A stretch of 64,000 bases of DNA from Meiothermus sp. (GCF_026004115.1 NZ_BPIM01000001.1:3018501-3082500), one strand, 5' to 3'. Counted from the first letter of the stretch, positions 44,391-55,243 are shown. The notes: generated by a model not told the origin, from the sequence alone. Numbers and translations: made by a program.

Positions 44391-45524
44391 ATGAAAAAAG
44401 TAGAAAACAAGCTGCAGCAAGCTGGTCTTTGGATCCGGTTTGTGGGCTGGCTCGAGCGTCGTGCGGCAACGGTTTTTTTGCTTCCTTCGGTACTGGTAAT
44501 CCTGGCCTTTGTCTTATTTCCGCTGGTGGGTTCGCTGTATAGCTCCCTAGCCCGCCTGCGGTTTAGTGAGGGAGGCCTCGAGCTAACTTTTGTAGGGCTG
44601 GCCAACTACCGCAAGCTTCTTTTGGGCAGCGAACAGGGGCACTTTTTGGGACAGCCGGGAGCTGGCCTTTGGGCGCTGGTGGTGATGGGACTCTTGGCCC
44701 TCGTCCTGGGGGTGGTAATGTACCACCGCTGGCGGGCAGGACGGTCAGTCTGGATATGGTTAGGGCAACCCTTGCTGGGTGGCTTGCTGTTGCTGGCCTT
44801 TACCTGGCTTTTCCTGAGCCGCCTGTGGCCCGGAACCCGTATGGGCACCCTGCAAACCACCCTTTTTTACGTAATGGCCGGTACCGCCTTGCAGTATTTG
44901 CTCGGCCTGGGACTGGCCTTGCTTTGTGCAGAACGCCTGCCGGGTACCCGCTTTTTCCGGGTGCTGTTCATCCTGCCTCTGGCCATCACCCCCATTGGAG
45001 TGGCTTATATGTTCCGCATGCTCACCGATACCGGTAAAGGTCCCTTGGTTCCCCTTTGGGAGGCCATGGGATTGTCGGGGTTCTCCTGGGTCAACGACCC
45101 CTGGGGTGCTCGGCTGGCCGTTTTGATCGGAGACGTGTGGCAGTGGACCCCCTTTGCTTTCATTGTGTTGCTGGCTGCGCTACAAAGCGTACCCCAGGAA
45201 CAGGTCGAGGCCGCCGCGGTAGATGGGGCCAGCCGTTGGCAGGTTTTTCGTCACATCATCTTTCCCTATTTGCTACCGGCCAGCGCTACCCTGGTATTGA
45301 TTCGGTTGATTGAGGGATTCAAGATTGTGGATCTACCCAACATCCTCACCAATGGCGGCCCCGGTACCGCCACCGAGTCCATTACCCTCCACGCCTACTT
45401 TGCCTGGCGCACTTTGGATATCGGTACGGCTGCAGCCCTGGGCTTTCTGCTGATGCTTCTGGTGAGCCTGATTACCAGCCTGTACGCTGCTTGGATACTA
45501 CCCAGGGCCAGGGGGCAGGTATGA
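44391..45524 (+). CDS. Sugar ABC transporter permease (first)
   Basis: Permease of 377 residues. Beyond the usual six helices it has a wide insert (about residues 85-150) with two extra hydrophobic segments after the GLANYRKLLLGSEQG region. The EAA loop is EQVEAAAVDGASRWQVFRHI. A GAG ribosome binding site precedes the ATG. The stop overlaps the start of the second permease by four bases. Confidence 0.88.
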   Translation: MKKVENKLQQAGLWIRFVGWLERRAATVFLLPSVLVILAFVLFPLVGSLYSSLARLRFSEGGLELTFVGLANYRKLLLGSEQGHFLGQPGAGLWALVVMGLLALVLGVVMYHRWRAGRSVWIWLGQPLLGGLLLLAFTWLFLSRLWPGTRMGTLQTTLFYVMAGTALQYLLGLGLALLCAERLPGTRFFRVLFILPLAITPIGVAYMFRMLTDTGKGPLVPLWEAMGLSGFSWVNDPWGARLAVLIGDVWQWTPFAFIVLLAALQSVPQEQVEAAAVDGASRWQVFRHIIFPYLLPASATLVLIRLIEGFKIVDLPNILTNGGPGTATESITLHAYFAWRTLDIGTAAALGFLLMLLVSLITSLYAAWILPRARGQV

Positions 45525-46537
45525 GGCGGGGTCGTTCTCCCCTGGCGCCTTCCCTTTGGCAGGTAGGCCTCACCTACCTGGCCTTGGGGCTGGCCTCGGT
45601 ATTCGTGTTGTTTCCTTTGTACTGGCTGCTGATCACCTCCTTTAAACTGCCTGTGGATGTCAACAGCGGCCCTGTCTATCTACCCTGGGTAGACTTCAAA
45701 CCGAGCCTGCACGCTTGGGAGTACGTGCTGGGTACCTTGGGATCCGATGTACGTCGGGCCTACGTCAACACTGCGGTGGTAGCCTTATGCAGTGCACTGA
45801 TGGCCCTCTTTTTAGGCACCAACGCGGCCTACGCTCTTACGCGGTTCCAATACCACCCACGGGTAGGCGCTATTGTTTTGTTTGTGGCTTGCCTGGCGCT
45901 GGTGGTGGGCCTGGTGGCCTCAGGGATGCCCTGGCAGCCAGCGGTGGGACTGGGCTTAGTGGGACTCATCCTTGGTCTACAAACCCTGGGCAGGCGCTTT
46001 AAGAAACACCTCGGGAACGAGGAAATTGCCCTATGGCTAATTTCCAACCGCATCCTGCCCCCGGTGGTGGTGGTCATCCCCATCTACCTGCTCTTCCAGC
46101 AGTTGGGCCTGCTGGACACCCGCACCGCCCTGATCATCAGCTATACCGTCATCAATCTGCCCATCGCCGTCTGGTTGATGCGTGACTACTTTCAAAACAT
46201 CCCCCACGACATCGAAGAGTGCGCCCAGATAGATGGCGCCAGCCGTTACCGAATCTTCTGGACTATTGTGCTTCCGCTCGCCGCTCCGGGGTTGGTGGCT
46301 ACTTTTTTGCTACTGCTGGTTTTTGCCTGGAACGAGTACCTGCTGGCCTTATTTCTCTCTAAGGCCAACAGCCAGACCATGCCGCTTATGGTGGCGGCCA
46401 TGAGCGGTACCCGTGGAACCGAATGGTGGTACATGTCGGTGATCATCATGTTGATGATTTTGCCGGTAGTGATTTTGGCATTCGTGCTGGAGCGCTATAT
46501 CGAGCGAGGCCTGATCGTAGGGGCGGTGAAAGGATGA
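45521..46537 (+). CDS. Sugar ABC transporter permease (second)
   Basis: Permease of 338 residues, MalG-like, with six or more helices and an insert of about 60 hydrophobic residues (about 105-165) that mirrors the one in its partner. The EAA loop is DIEECAQIDGASRYRIFWTI. The ATG at 45521 overlaps the previous stop; a start 30 bases upstream would lie deep in the previous gene. No ATPase gene is in the cluster, so a shared MsmK/MsiK-type ATPase elsewhere is expected. Confidence 0.88.
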   Translation: MRRGRSPLAPSLWQVGLTYLALGLASVFVLFPLYWLLITSFKLPVDVNSGPVYLPWVDFKPSLHAWEYVLGTLGSDVRRAYVNTAVVALCSALMALFLGTNAAYALTRFQYHPRVGAIVLFVACLALVVGLVASGMPWQPAVGLGLVGLILGLQTLGRRFKKHLGNEEIALWLISNRILPPVVVVIPIYLLFQQLGLLDTRTALIISYTVINLPIAVWLMRDYFQNIPHDIEECAQIDGASRYRIFWTIVLPLAAPGLVATFLLLLVFAWNEYLLALFLSKANSQTMPLMVAAMSGTRGTEWWYMSVIIMLMILPVVILAFVLERYIERGLIVGAVKG

Positions 46538-47673
46538 AACCCCGCATACGCGCCCTGGTGGTGGGCGGCCCGATGTACGACGGCCTGTACCAGACCATCG
46601 AGCTTTTTGCCCAGCACGAAGGTGTGGATATCGAGGTCGTCCGAGCGGCCAACCATCCCGACCTCAACCAGCGCATTGCCCAAGCCTTTGCTCAGGGCGC
46701 AGGTTTCGACTTAATCTCTACCCACTCGAAGTATGCGCCCGCGCAAAAGCAGTGGTTGCAACCGTTGGACGAACTTCTGAGCCAAGAAGAGCTATCTGCC
46801 TTTGATACCAGGGCCCTGGAGCTAGCCCGCATCGAGGGGGTGCTTTTCGGTCTACCGCGCAATCTGGATGTCAAGCTGCTACACTACCGCACCGACCGGG
46901 TAGCAGAAGTCCCCCCGACCTGGGAGGCTTTGGTGCTGACGGCTAAATCTCAACCGAAATACGGATTCGTTTTTCCTGGAAAGGGCTCGGGGCTGTTCGG
47001 GCATTTTTTTGAGCTGTGCGGTAGTGCCGGTCACTACCTGTACGAAGCCGACCCGCCCTATCCTCATGCGCAGCACCCGGCAGGGCTTTGGGCCCTGAAC
47101 ATCCTGGCTGCCTTAAGCCAGAGCGCCCCCAAAGAAACCACCGAGTGGGAATTCGATGCGGTAACCGCCTGCTTTGCCGCGGGAGAAGCCAGCCTAACCA
47201 CCGACTGGCCGGGTAGCTTTCACCGTTACAAAAAAAGCCCCATTCGCGACCTGCTGGGCCTGGCGTTGTACCCCAAGGGGCCCGTGCGGCGGGCTACCTA
47301 TGCCGGCAGCCACACCTTTGCCCTGGCCCGATCCAGCACCGAGCGTCCCCTGGCGCTGGCTTTGCTAAGACACCTGACCTCGAGAGAGGCCCAGCTGTTT
47401 GAGGCCCGGCAGGGTACCCTGCCTGCGCGAAGGGATGCCCTGGAAGCCATCCGTCAGGAAACCCCCCCCAACACGCTCGAGGCCAGCCGCTGGTATCTTC
47501 TAGAGCAAGCCCTTCACTACGCCTGGTTCCCCCCCAAGCATCCCCGCTACGCAGCAGTGGAGGCCGTGGTAGCCGCAAACTTGCAGTCCTTCTTGCGGGG
47601 AGAACAATCGGCAAAGGCCACCCTGGAACGCATGGATCGTGAGGGTCGGCAGGCTGCGGAGGGGGTCGGATGA
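46534..47673 (+). CDS. Solute-binding-protein homologue without signal peptide
   Basis: Protein of 379 residues with the family 1 extracellular solute-binding fold: LFAQHEGVDIEVVRAANHPDLNQRIAQAF near the N-terminus, FDLISTHSKYAP, and WPGSFHRYKKSP further on. The N-terminus MKPRIRALVVGGPMYDG is short, charged and not a signal peptide, and no hydrophobic segment exists in the reading frame upstream except inside the permease gene. It overlaps the permease stop by four bases and the E2 gene start by four bases. It is therefore probably cytoplasmic, unlike the binding protein at 42869. A cytoplasmic sugar or sugar-acid sensor or carrier role is an inference. Confidence 0.8.
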   Translation: MKPRIRALVVGGPMYDGLYQTIELFAQHEGVDIEVVRAANHPDLNQRIAQAFAQGAGFDLISTHSKYAPAQKQWLQPLDELLSQEELSAFDTRALELARIEGVLFGLPRNLDVKLLHYRTDRVAEVPPTWEALVLTAKSQPKYGFVFPGKGSGLFGHFFELCGSAGHYLYEADPPYPHAQHPAGLWALNILAALSQSAPKETTEWEFDAVTACFAAGEASLTTDWPGSFHRYKKSPIRDLLGLALYPKGPVRRATYAGSHTFALARSSTERPLALALLRHLTSREAQLFEARQGTLPARRDALEAIRQETPPNTLEASRWYLLEQALHYAWFPPKHPRYAAVEAVVAANLQSFLRGEQSAKATLERMDREGRQAAEGVG

Positions 47674-48821
47674 TGGTGGAGGTGCGGATGCCCAAGCCCG
47701 GCAACGCGGTAGAAAGCTGCTTGTTGTTGGCCTGGAAAAAAGAGGTGGGCGAGGCGGTACGGGCCGGTGAGGTGCTATGCGAGATCGAGACCGACAAGGC
47801 TGTAATGGAGGTGGAAAGCCCTGCCGACGGAGTTCTGCTGCAGCGCCTGGCCGAGGCTGGACAGGAGGTGCCGGTGCAAACCCCCATCGCCATCGTGGGC
47901 AAACCAGGGGCCGGTGCACCCACCCACCCCCTGCCCCCGGCCTCCGATAGAAGGAAGCCCGGTATCTCCCCACGTGCTCGGCGCTTGGCACCTCAGGAGA
48001 TCCTCGAGAGCGTCAGCATCGGCGGAAGCGGGCCGGGCGGTCGAATCATCGAGCGCGACGTTTGCAAAGCCCTGGAGCATTCCCCTCCATCCGCTTCAGG
48101 GCCCGGCTTCGCTTCGTTGGCGCCCCCCGAGCCCTGGCAAGCCGTACCCCTGCAGGGTGTACGCAAGCGGGTGGCTGAGCGTATGCTGCATTCGCTCCAG
48201 CAAAGTGCGCAGCTTACCCTGCAAGCCTATGTAGAGGTGGAGGGTTTGCTCAAGCTGCGAGCGGAGCTCAAGCACCACAGCGATCCCCGCTTTAGAGAAG
48301 TGAATCTCAATCACCTGCTGCTTTATGCGCTGGCCCGCACCCTGCCACAGTTCCCCGAACTTAACGCTTGCTTGGTGGGCGATACCCTGTATCAGTACCG
48401 GGCTGTGCACCTGGGTTTTGCGGTGGATACCCCACGGGGTCTTCTGGTTCCGGTTCTTCAGCACGCCGAGCGGTTGGGCTTGCTGGAGTTAGCCCAAAAA
48501 GTCCGGCAACTGAGCGAGGAGGCTCGCCAGGGGAAGGCAGCACCGCAAGCGTTGCAAGGGGGCACCTTTAGCGTTAGCAACCTGGGTTCCCTGGGCATCG
48601 AGGTTTTTACCCCTATTCTGAATTCACCCCAGGTAGCCATCCTGGGCGTCGGCGCGGTGGGTTTGCGCCCTGTGCAGGACGGGCCAGAAGTGGTCTTCCG
48701 GCCCCATCTGCCGCTTTCGCTTACCTTTGATCATCGCGCGACCGACGGTGCACCCGCTGCTCGTTTCTTGCAAGCTTTGGGCCAGCGGCTTACCGATCCA
48801 TTGTGCCTGCTGGCCCTTTGA
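47670..48821 (+). CDS. 2-oxo acid dehydrogenase E2 component (lipoyl acyltransferase)
   Basis: Dihydrolipoamide acyltransferase of 383 residues. One lipoyl domain (about 1-80) has the lipoylated Lys in [17 protein letters not shown]; a peripheral subunit-binding domain is at about 98-135 ([13 protein letters not shown]...[11 protein letters not shown]); the catalytic domain follows (about 155-383) with [19 protein letters not shown] and the active-site [15 protein letters not shown] (HxxxDG). The gene overlaps its upstream neighbour and leads into the fused E1 gene 10 bases downstream. The acyl substrate is not evident from sequence. Confidence 0.9.
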   Translation: MMVEVRMPKPGNAVESCLLLAWKKEVGEAVRAGEVLCEIETDKAVMEVESPADGVLLQRLAEAGQEVPVQTPIAIVGKPGAGAPTHPLPPASDRRKPGISPRARRLAPQEILESVSIGGSGPGGRIIERDVCKALEHSPPSASGPGFASLAPPEPWQAVPLQGVRKRVAERMLHSLQQSAQLTLQAYVEVEGLLKLRAELKHHSDPRFREVNLNHLLLYALARTLPQFPELNACLVGDTLYQYRAVHLGFAVDTPRGLLVPVLQHAERLGLLELAQKVRQLSEEARQGKAAPQALQGGTFSVSNLGSLGIEVFTPILNSPQVAILGVGAVGLRPVQDGPEVVFRPHLPLSLTFDHRATDGAPAARFLQALGQRLTDPLCLLAL

Positions 48822-48831
48822 TGAGGAGACT

Positions 48832-51288
48832 ATGCCTAAATCGCTTTCCCTTGACCCCGACCACCTACGAAAGGCGGGCTGGCTCGAGGCCCCCCACTTG
48901 CCGCTTAACCAGTACCGATCCGACCCCCAAGCCGAGAGGGCTCGCTATGGGGCCTCTACCTTACGTCGCGTCTACCGGGATATGCTCTATATTCGCGGCT
49001 TTGAAAGTATGCTGGATGCTTTCAAAACCAAAGGTGTGTACCAGGGCATCGAGTACAACCACAAGGGTCCGGCCCACCTCTCCATTGGACAGGAAGCTGC
49101 CGCAGTGGGGCTATGCCTGCCCCTAGGCCCGGAGGATTTCATCTTTGGTTCCCACCGCAGCCACGGTGAAATACTGGCCAAAGGTTTGGGCGCCATAGAG
49201 CAGCTTGGTGAAGCCGAACTGGCCAGCATTTTGGAAGGCTATCAAGACGGGCGCATCCTGCGGGTGGTCGAGCAGTTTGGTCACCAAAGCCTAAAAGAAC
49301 GGGCCCTAGAGTACCTGCTATACGGCTTGCTGGCCGAGATATTTGGCCGCGATACCGGCTTCAACCGGGGTATGGGCGGCTCCATGCATGCCTTCTTTCC
49401 GCCTTTTGGCATCCTACCCAACAACGCCATAGTGGGAGGTTCGGCTGCCATTGCAGTAGGAGCTGCCTTGCACAAGCGGCTACAGCGCAAGCCGGGCATC
49501 TGCGTGGCCAGTCTTGGCGATGGGGCGCTGGGTTCGGGCCCCACCTGGGAAGCCATGGTGTTTGCGAGCATGGATCAGTTTCACACCCTGTGGCCGCAGG
49601 AAATTGGCGGCGCACCCCCGGTACTGTTCAACTTCATGAACAACTTCTATGCCATGGGGGGGCAGACTCAGGGAGAGACCATGGGGTTTGGGGTACTGGC
49701 TCGGGTGGGCTTGGGGGTCAACCCCCAGGCCCTGCACGCCGAGCGGGTCGATGGTTACAACCCGCTGGCTGTGGCGGAAGCCGTGGAACGGAAAAAAAAC
49801 CTGCTACTAGAAGGCCGAGGCCCAGCCCTGTTGGATACCTTGACCTACCGCTATAGCGGGCACTCCCCCTCGGACGCTTCGTCGTACCGAGAAAAAGCCG
49901 AGATTGAGGCCTGGCAGGCCCAGGACACCCTCCTGCACTATGGGCGTTATTTGCTCGAGCAAGGCCTCATGACTCAGAGCGAGCAGGAAGCTTTGTACCA
50001 AGAAGTACAGGAGCGGCTGCACCGCGTGGCTTTATGGGCCACCTCCGACGATGTTTCACCTCGGCTTCCTCCCCACTCCGAACGCATAGCCGAGTGGATG
50101 TTTTCCCGCAAAGAGGAAAAGGCCTACGCAGAAGGCCCGCCATGGGTGCAAAAACCCCTACAAGAAACCCGCTATGGCGTATTGCAGTCAAAATACCGCT
50201 TTGGTCTGGATGAAGAAGGCCGCCCCTTGCCCAAGCTAAAGTGCCTGACCTACGCCGAAGCCCTCACCGAAGCGCTCTATGAGGCCTTCTATAGCGATCC
50301 CAGCTTAATCGCTTACGGCGAGGAAAACCGAGACTGGGGTGGTGCTTTTGGGGTTTACCGGGGTCTGACCGAGGCCTTGCCCTATCCCCGGCTTTTCAAT
50401 GCACCCATCTCCGAGGCGGCCATTGTGGGGACCGCTGTGGGCTATGCCCTCTCGGGCGGTCGGGTGGTGGTAGAGCTGATGTACTGCGACTTCATGGGCC
50501 GGGCCGGAGATGAGATCTTTAACCAGATGGCCAAATGGCAGGCCATGTCGGGGGGAATCCTGGAGATGCCCCTGGTGTTGCGTGTCTCGGTAGGTTCGAA
50601 GTACGGCGCCCAGCACTCTCAGGACTGGTCGAGCCTGGTAGCCCACATCCCGGGCCTTCAGGTGATGTATCCGGCCACACCCTACGACGCCAAAGGTATG
50701 CTGACTGTGGCCTTGCAGGGCAGCGATCCGGTGGTCTTTTTTGAAAGCCAGCGGCTATACGGCGAACCCGAGGTGCTTGTACCAGGGGGTGTGCCCAAAG
50801 AATCCTACCGTATCCCTTTGGGTCAGCCGGCGCTGCGGCGTACAGGCAAGGATCTGACGCTGATCAGCCTAGGACCTGCTTTATATCGGGCGCTCGAGGC
50901 GGCTCGGCAGCTCCAGGAGTATGGCCTCGAGGCCGAAGTTATAGATCTACGCTTTCTAAACCCCCTCGACTACACCTCCCTGGTCGAGTCGGTGCGCAAA
51001 ACGGGGCGGGCCATTCTGGTTTCCGAAGCCTGCGAACGCGGCTCGTTTTTGCATACGGTGGCCTCCAATCTGAGCCAAATGGCTTTTGATTATCTGGACG
51101 GGCCCATTGTGGTGCTGGGGGCTCGCAACTGGATCACCCCGGCCGCCGAGCTAGAAGACCTCTTCTTCCCCGGCCCAGATTGGATTTTGGACGCCGTTCA
51201 CGAGCGTATTTTGCCGTTACCGGGCTACCGGCCCCGCACCCAGCAGGCCACATCGCTTATCCTCGAGCGCAACCGGCTGGGGGTTTGA
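48832..51288 (+). CDS. Thiamine-dependent 2-oxo acid dehydrogenase E1, alpha and beta fused
   Basis: Fused E1 of 818 residues. The alpha half (about 1-420) has [27 protein letters not shown] and the thiamine-diphosphate motif [14 protein letters not shown]...[11 protein letters not shown]. The beta half (about 465-818) has [53 protein letters not shown] and [13 protein letters not shown]. Alpha and beta are normally separate genes; the fusion ensures equal amounts. It decarboxylates a 2-oxo acid and passes the acyl group to the E2 encoded upstream; E3 is absent and must be shared. Pyruvate, the product of the fucose route, is an obvious but unproven substrate. The ATG at 48832 has TGAGGAGA upstream. 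Confidence 0.88.
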   Translation: MPKSLSLDPDHLRKAGWLEAPHLPLNQYRSDPQAERARYGASTLRRVYRDMLYIRGFESMLDAFKTKGVYQGIEYNHKGPAHLSIGQEAAAVGLCLPLGPEDFIFGSHRSHGEILAKGLGAIEQLGEAELASILEGYQDGRILRVVEQFGHQSLKERALEYLLYGLLAEIFGRDTGFNRGMGGSMHAFFPPFGILPNNAIVGGSAAIAVGAALHKRLQRKPGICVASLGDGALGSGPTWEAMVFASMDQFHTLWPQEIGGAPPVLFNFMNNFYAMGGQTQGETMGFGVLARVGLGVNPQALHAERVDGYNPLAVAEAVERKKNLLLEGRGPALLDTLTYRYSGHSPSDASSYREKAEIEAWQAQDTLLHYGRYLLEQGLMTQSEQEALYQEVQERLHRVALWATSDDVSPRLPPHSERIAEWMFSRKEEKAYAEGPPWVQKPLQETRYGVLQSKYRFGLDEEGRPLPKLKCLTYAEALTEALYEAFYSDPSLIAYGEENRDWGGAFGVYRGLTEALPYPRLFNAPISEAAIVGTAVGYALSGGRVVVELMYCDFMGRAGDEIFNQMAKWQAMSGGILEMPLVLRVSVGSKYGAQHSQDWSSLVAHIPGLQVMYPATPYDAKGMLTVALQGSDPVVFFESQRLYGEPEVLVPGGVPKESYRIPLGQPALRRTGKDLTLISLGPALYRALEAARQLQEYGLEAEVIDLRFLNPLDYTSLVESVRKTGRAILVSEACERGSFLHTVASNLSQMAFDYLDGPIVVLGARNWITPAAELEDLFFPGPDWILDAVHERILPLPGYRPRTQQATSLILERNRLGV

Positions 51289-51300
51289 GGGAGGTACGTT

Positions 51301-52614
51301 ATGCGAATAAAAGACCTTAAAACCCTCGATCTGCGCTTTCCTACCTCACACTCCCTGGATGGTTCGGATGCCATGAACCCCGACCCCGACTACTCGGCGG
51401 CTTATGTGATCCTCCAGACCGACAGCGGTCTGGAAGGGCATGGGCTAACCTTCACCATAGGTCGGGGCAACGACCTGGTCTGCGCGGCTATCGAGCTGCT
51501 ACGGCCCTTGGTGGTGGGTTTCTCACTGGGGGAATTTACTCAGAATATGGGGGCCTTCTACCGGCATATTACCGGTGATTCCCAGCTTCGCTGGCTGGGA
51601 CCGGAAAAAGGGGTTATTCACCTGGCCACCGCTGCTGTGATTAACGCGGTTTGGGATTTGTGGGCCCGGGCCGAGGGCAAACCCCTGTGGAAGCTGGTGG
51701 TGGACATGCGCCCAGAGGAGCTGGTGCGTTGCATTGACTTCCGTTACCTGACCGATGCTATAACGCCCGAAGAAGCGCAGGAGCTCCTGGAGCGCATGGC
51801 ACCAGGAAAGACCCAGCGCGAAGCCCATCTCTTGCGGAAAGGCTACCCCGCTTACACCACCAGTGTGGGCTGGCTGGGCTACCCCGATGATAAAATTCGC
51901 GCTTTGTGTCGCAAGGCCCTGCAGGGAGGCTTCACTGCCTTCAAGCTCAAAGTTGGGCGCGACCTACAGGATGATCTGCGCCGTTGCCACATCGTCCGGG
52001 AAGAGATTGGCTGGGATAAACACCTGATGGTAGATGCCAATCAGGTGTGGGATGTGCCTCAGGCCTTGGCCTGGGTGCAGCAGTTGCTGCCTTTCCGCCT
52101 TCTGTGGATTGAGGAACCCACCAGCCCCGACGATATCCTGGGCCATGCCGCCTTGCAGAAAGCCTTGCAAGGCAGCGGTACGCAGGTGGCGACCGGCGAA
52201 CATGTGCAAAACCGGGTGGTCTTCAAGCAGCTTTTGCAAAGCGGGGCCATTGGCTTCTGCCAGATTGATGCGGCGCGGGTAGGCGGAGTCAACGAAAACC
52301 TGGCCATTCTGCTTCTGGCCGCTAAATTTGGGGTGCCGGTCTGCCCCCATGCGGGTGGGGTGGGGCTGTGCGAGTACGTACAGCACCTTTCCAGCATCGA
52401 CTACATCGCTATCTCGGGTTCGCTCGAGCACCGCTACCTGGAGTACGTGGATCACCTGCACGAGCACTTCGTGGAGCCCGTCCAAGTGCATCAGGGCCAC
52501 TACCAGCTCCCCCAGCGGCCCGGCTATAGCATCGAGATCTGGCCCGCCTCGCGCGAAACCTTCCGGTACCCCGACGGCAGCTACTGGGCAAGCCATCTGG
52601 GAGGGCAGGTATGA
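51301..52614 (+). CDS. L-fuconate dehydratase (enolase superfamily)
   Basis: Dehydratase of 437 residues that converts L-fuconate to 2-keto-3-deoxy-L-fuconate. The mandelate racemase subgroup features are present: [10 protein letters not shown], the KxK pair in FKLKVGRD, the metal ligands in [20 protein letters not shown] and ATGEHVQNR, and the catalytic His in [11 protein letters not shown]. The N-terminus [33 protein letters not shown] and the length are those of the L-fuconate dehydratase group rather than other sugar acid dehydratases. It starts 12 bases after the E1 gene and overlaps the next by four. Confidence 0.92.
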   Translation: MRIKDLKTLDLRFPTSHSLDGSDAMNPDPDYSAAYVILQTDSGLEGHGLTFTIGRGNDLVCAAIELLRPLVVGFSLGEFTQNMGAFYRHITGDSQLRWLGPEKGVIHLATAAVINAVWDLWARAEGKPLWKLVVDMRPEELVRCIDFRYLTDAITPEEAQELLERMAPGKTQREAHLLRKGYPAYTTSVGWLGYPDDKIRALCRKALQGGFTAFKLKVGRDLQDDLRRCHIVREEIGWDKHLMVDANQVWDVPQALAWVQQLLPFRLLWIEEPTSPDDILGHAALQKALQGSGTQVATGEHVQNRVVFKQLLQSGAIGFCQIDAARVGGVNENLAILLLAAKFGVPVCPHAGGVGLCEYVQHLSSIDYIAISGSLEHRYLEYVDHLHEHFVEPVQVHQGHYQLPQRPGYSIEIWPASRETFRYPDGSYWASHLGGQV

Positions 52615-53633
52615 TCAAGGCCACCCGCACCCGCCTTCACGGCAAAACCGGCCTAGAGCTGACCCGGCTGGGCTTGGGAACCGCCCCCTTGGGCGGCCTG
52701 TTTGCCCCGGTAAGCGAGGGCGAGGCCCGCGCCACCCTGGAGGCAGCCTGGCAGGCGGGTTTGCGCTACTTCGATACCGCACCCCAGTACGGCAACGGGG
52801 TGGCCGAGCAGCGCACGGGGGCTTTTTTGCAGGATAAGCCCCGAACCGACTTTGTACTCTCGACCAAGGTAGGACGGCTATTGCGCCCGGGGCCGCTCCA
52901 CAAAAGCCAGCTGGATCCCCAGGGCGAACCCTTCTTCAAGGGGGTTCCTCAGCTGGCCCAGGTCTATGACTACAGCTACAGGGGCACCATGGTCTCCCTC
53001 GAGGAGAGCTTGCAAAGGCTGGGCCTGAGCCGGGTAGATATTCTTTACATCCACGACCCCGATGCCGACAACCGCACCGTGAGCGAGGTGATGCAGGGAG
53101 CCTACCGAGCCTTGGTCGAGCTGCGCCAGCAAGAGGTGGTGCGGGCCATTGGAGCGGGCATGAACCACACCGATTGGTTACTGGAGTTTGCTCGAGCGGG
53201 TGACTTCGATCTGCTATTGGTAGCAGGCCGCTACACCCTGCTTGAGCAGGGGGCTTTGTGCGAACTGCTGCCGCTGTGTCTTCAGAAGGGTATCGGGGTG
53301 GTGGCGGGCGGGGTATACAATAGCGGCCTCCTAGCCCGCCCAGCCCCTGGGGCCACCTACAATTACACAGCTGCCCCGCCTGAACTGATAATGCGCGCCC
53401 AGGCCTTGCAGAAAGTCTGCCAGCGTCATGGGGTGCCCCTCAAAGCAGCAGCCATCCAGTTTCCCCTGGGCCATCCAGCAGTGGTCTCGGTGCTGACCGG
53501 GGCTCGCTCGGGGCAAGAACTGGAAGAAAACCTGCAAATGTTCGAGACCCCACTGCCTGCAAGCCTCTGGGAAGACCTGATCGCCGAAGGGCTGCTGGGC
53601 CAGGATGTGCCCATACCCGTACAGGAGGCCTAG
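52611..53633 (+). CDS. Aldo/keto reductase, probable L-fucose (D-threo-aldose) 1-dehydrogenase
   Basis: NAD(P)-dependent oxidoreductase of 340 residues. The catalytic tetrad can be traced: Asp in YFDTAPQYG, the Tyr in the same motif, Lys in [12 protein letters not shown] and the His in ILYIHDPD. The [12 protein letters not shown] start and STKVGRLL pattern match the D-threo-aldose/L-fucose dehydrogenase group. It oxidises L-fucose to L-fucono-lactone, the first step of the route. The ATG overlaps the dehydratase stop (ATGA), and its own stop touches the next start. Confidence 0.88.
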   Translation: MIKATRTRLHGKTGLELTRLGLGTAPLGGLFAPVSEGEARATLEAAWQAGLRYFDTAPQYGNGVAEQRTGAFLQDKPRTDFVLSTKVGRLLRPGPLHKSQLDPQGEPFFKGVPQLAQVYDYSYRGTMVSLEESLQRLGLSRVDILYIHDPDADNRTVSEVMQGAYRALVELRQQEVVRAIGAGMNHTDWLLEFARAGDFDLLLVAGRYTLLEQGALCELLPLCLQKGIGVVAGGVYNSGLLARPAPGATYNYTAAPPELIMRAQALQKVCQRHGVPLKAAAIQFPLGHPAVVSVLTGARSGQELEENLQMFETPLPASLWEDLIAEGLLGQDVPIPVQEA

Positions 53634-54374
53634 ATGCAACGACTTAAAGGCAAGACCGCTCTCATCACCGCCGCTGGGCAGGGCATCGGAAGGGCTACGG
53701 CGGAACGCTTCATTGCTGAAGGCGCTAGCGTGATCGCAACCGACCGAGACCCCGAGTTGCTGCGGGGTCTGGCCTGTGCGCAAGCTCGCCTGGATGTACT
53801 CGACCTGGGCCAGATTGAAGCGGTGGTAGCAGGGCTTCCACGGGTAGATATTCTGTTCAACTGCGCCGGCTATGTTCACCAAGGCACCATCCTGGAATGC
53901 AGCGACTCGGACTGGGAGTTCAGCTTTAACCTCAATGTGCGTTCCATGTTCTGGACCATGCGGGCCGTTATTCCCAAGATGCTCTCCCAGGGCAGCGGCT
54001 CCATCATCAACATCGCCAGCGCTGCCTCCTCTATTAAGGGGGTGCCCAACCGTTTCGTTTACAGCGCTACCAAAGCCGCCGTGATCGGTATGACCAAAGC
54101 GGTGGCCGCCGACTACGTGACCCGGGGTATCCGGGCCAATGTGATCTGTCCCGGTACGGTGGACTCTCCTTCCTGGCGGGCTCGTGTGGTTGAACAAGCC
54201 CAGCGCACGGGCCAAAGCGAGGAGGAAGTACGACAGGCCTTTATCGCGCGCCAGCCCATGGGCCGGTTGGGCCGGCCCGAGGAGGTCGCTGCGCTCGCCG
54301 CCTACCTAGCCTCCGACGAGGCAGCTTTCACCACTGGGGCAGTACACTTGATCGATGGCGGCTGGACTATGTGA
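53634..54374 (+). CDS. SDR family dehydrogenase, probable 2-keto-3-deoxy-L-fuconate dehydrogenase
   Basis: Short-chain dehydrogenase of 246 residues. The nucleotide site TAAGQGIGRATAERF, the NNAG-like FNCAGYVHQGTI, the catalytic Ser in NIASAASSIKG and YSATKAAVIGMTKAVA (Tyr-x3-Lys) are present. The acidic residue after the second strand (ATDRDPEL) points to NAD. In the known bacterial route this enzyme oxidises 2-keto-3-deoxy-L-fuconate to the 2,4-diketo acid. Its ATG follows directly on the stop of the aldo/keto reductase gene. Confidence 0.88.
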   Translation: MQRLKGKTALITAAGQGIGRATAERFIAEGASVIATDRDPELLRGLACAQARLDVLDLGQIEAVVAGLPRVDILFNCAGYVHQGTILECSDSDWEFSFNLNVRSMFWTMRAVIPKMLSQGSGSIINIASAASSIKGVPNRFVYSATKAAVIGMTKAVAADYVTRGIRANVICPGTVDSPSWRARVVEQAQRTGQSEEEVRQAFIARQPMGRLGRPEEVAALAAYLASDEAAFTTGAVHLIDGGWTM

Positions 54375-54391
54375 TTGCCAGGAGTTTTGCT

Positions 54392-55234
54392 ATGAAGCTT
54401 GTCCGGTATGGAAGCAAAGGCAAGGAAAAACCGGGGGTGCTGGATGCCGAAGGGCATATACGCGATCTTTCGGAGGTGGTGCCCGATATCAACGGTTTGG
54501 TTTTGAGCAAGCATCTGCCCCGCCTGGCCCGGCTGAACCCCAGCCGACTGCCCCTGGTGCGGGGCCGTCCCCGGCTGGGGCCATGTGTGGGTCAGGTAGG
54601 TAAGTTCATCTGCATAGGCCTCAACTATAAAGACCACGCCGACGAGACGGGCGCGGTCTATCCGCTCGAGCCGGTGGTTTTTCTAAAAGCCACCAGCGCC
54701 ATCTCGGGGCCCTTTGACCCCATCGTAATCCCCAGAGGTTCAACCAAGACCGACTGGGAGGTAGAGCTGGGGGTGGTGATTGGACGCCCAGCCAAATACG
54801 TTTCCGAGTCCGAAGCCCTGCAGTATGTGGCAGGCTACTGTGTGGTCAACGATGTCTCGGAACGCTCTTTTCAGCTCGAGCGCGGCGGCCAGTGGGACAA
54901 GGGCAAGGGCTGCGACAGCTTTGGCCCCATCGGCCCCTATCTGGTGACCCGGGATGAAGTACCCGACCCGCAAAATCTGCGGCTATGGCTCGAGGTAGAC
55001 GGGCGACGTTATCAGGACGGCCATACCCAGAACATGATCTTCAGCGTGGCTCAACTGGTCAGTTATGTTAGTCACTTCATGAGCCTCCAGCCGGGCGACG
55101 TCATCTCGACCGGTACCCCAGCAGGGGTGGGCCTGGGGCAAAAACCCGAGCCGATTTACCTGTGCCCAGGGCAGGTCGTGCGGCTGGGCATCGAAAGGCT
55201 GGGCGAGCAGCAGCAAAAAGTAGTCGCCGAGTAG
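54392..55234 (+). CDS. Fumarylacetoacetate hydrolase family, probable 2,4-diketo-3-deoxy-L-fuconate hydrolase
   Basis: Hydrolase of 280 residues. The metal-binding acidic residues lie in KTDWEVELGVVIG, and FICIGLNYKDHADETG, CDSFGPIGPYLV, QNMIFSVAQLVSYVS and DVISTGTPAGVGLG are family signatures. Members in fucose and arabinose clusters cleave 2,4-diketo-3-deoxy acids, here to pyruvate and L-lactate. The ATG at 54392 is chosen because AGGAG lies about seven bases upstream; it is 17 bases past the SDR stop. Confidence 0.88.
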   Translation: MKLVRYGSKGKEKPGVLDAEGHIRDLSEVVPDINGLVLSKHLPRLARLNPSRLPLVRGRPRLGPCVGQVGKFICIGLNYKDHADETGAVYPLEPVVFLKATSAISGPFDPIVIPRGSTKTDWEVELGVVIGRPAKYVSESEALQYVAGYCVVNDVSERSFQLERGGQWDKGKGCDSFGPIGPYLVTRDEVPDPQNLRLWLEVDGRRYQDGHTQNMIFSVAQLVSYVSHFMSLQPGDVISTGTPAGVGLGQKPEPIYLCPGQVVRLGIERLGEQQQKVVAE

Positions 55235-55243
55235 AGGTGGGTT

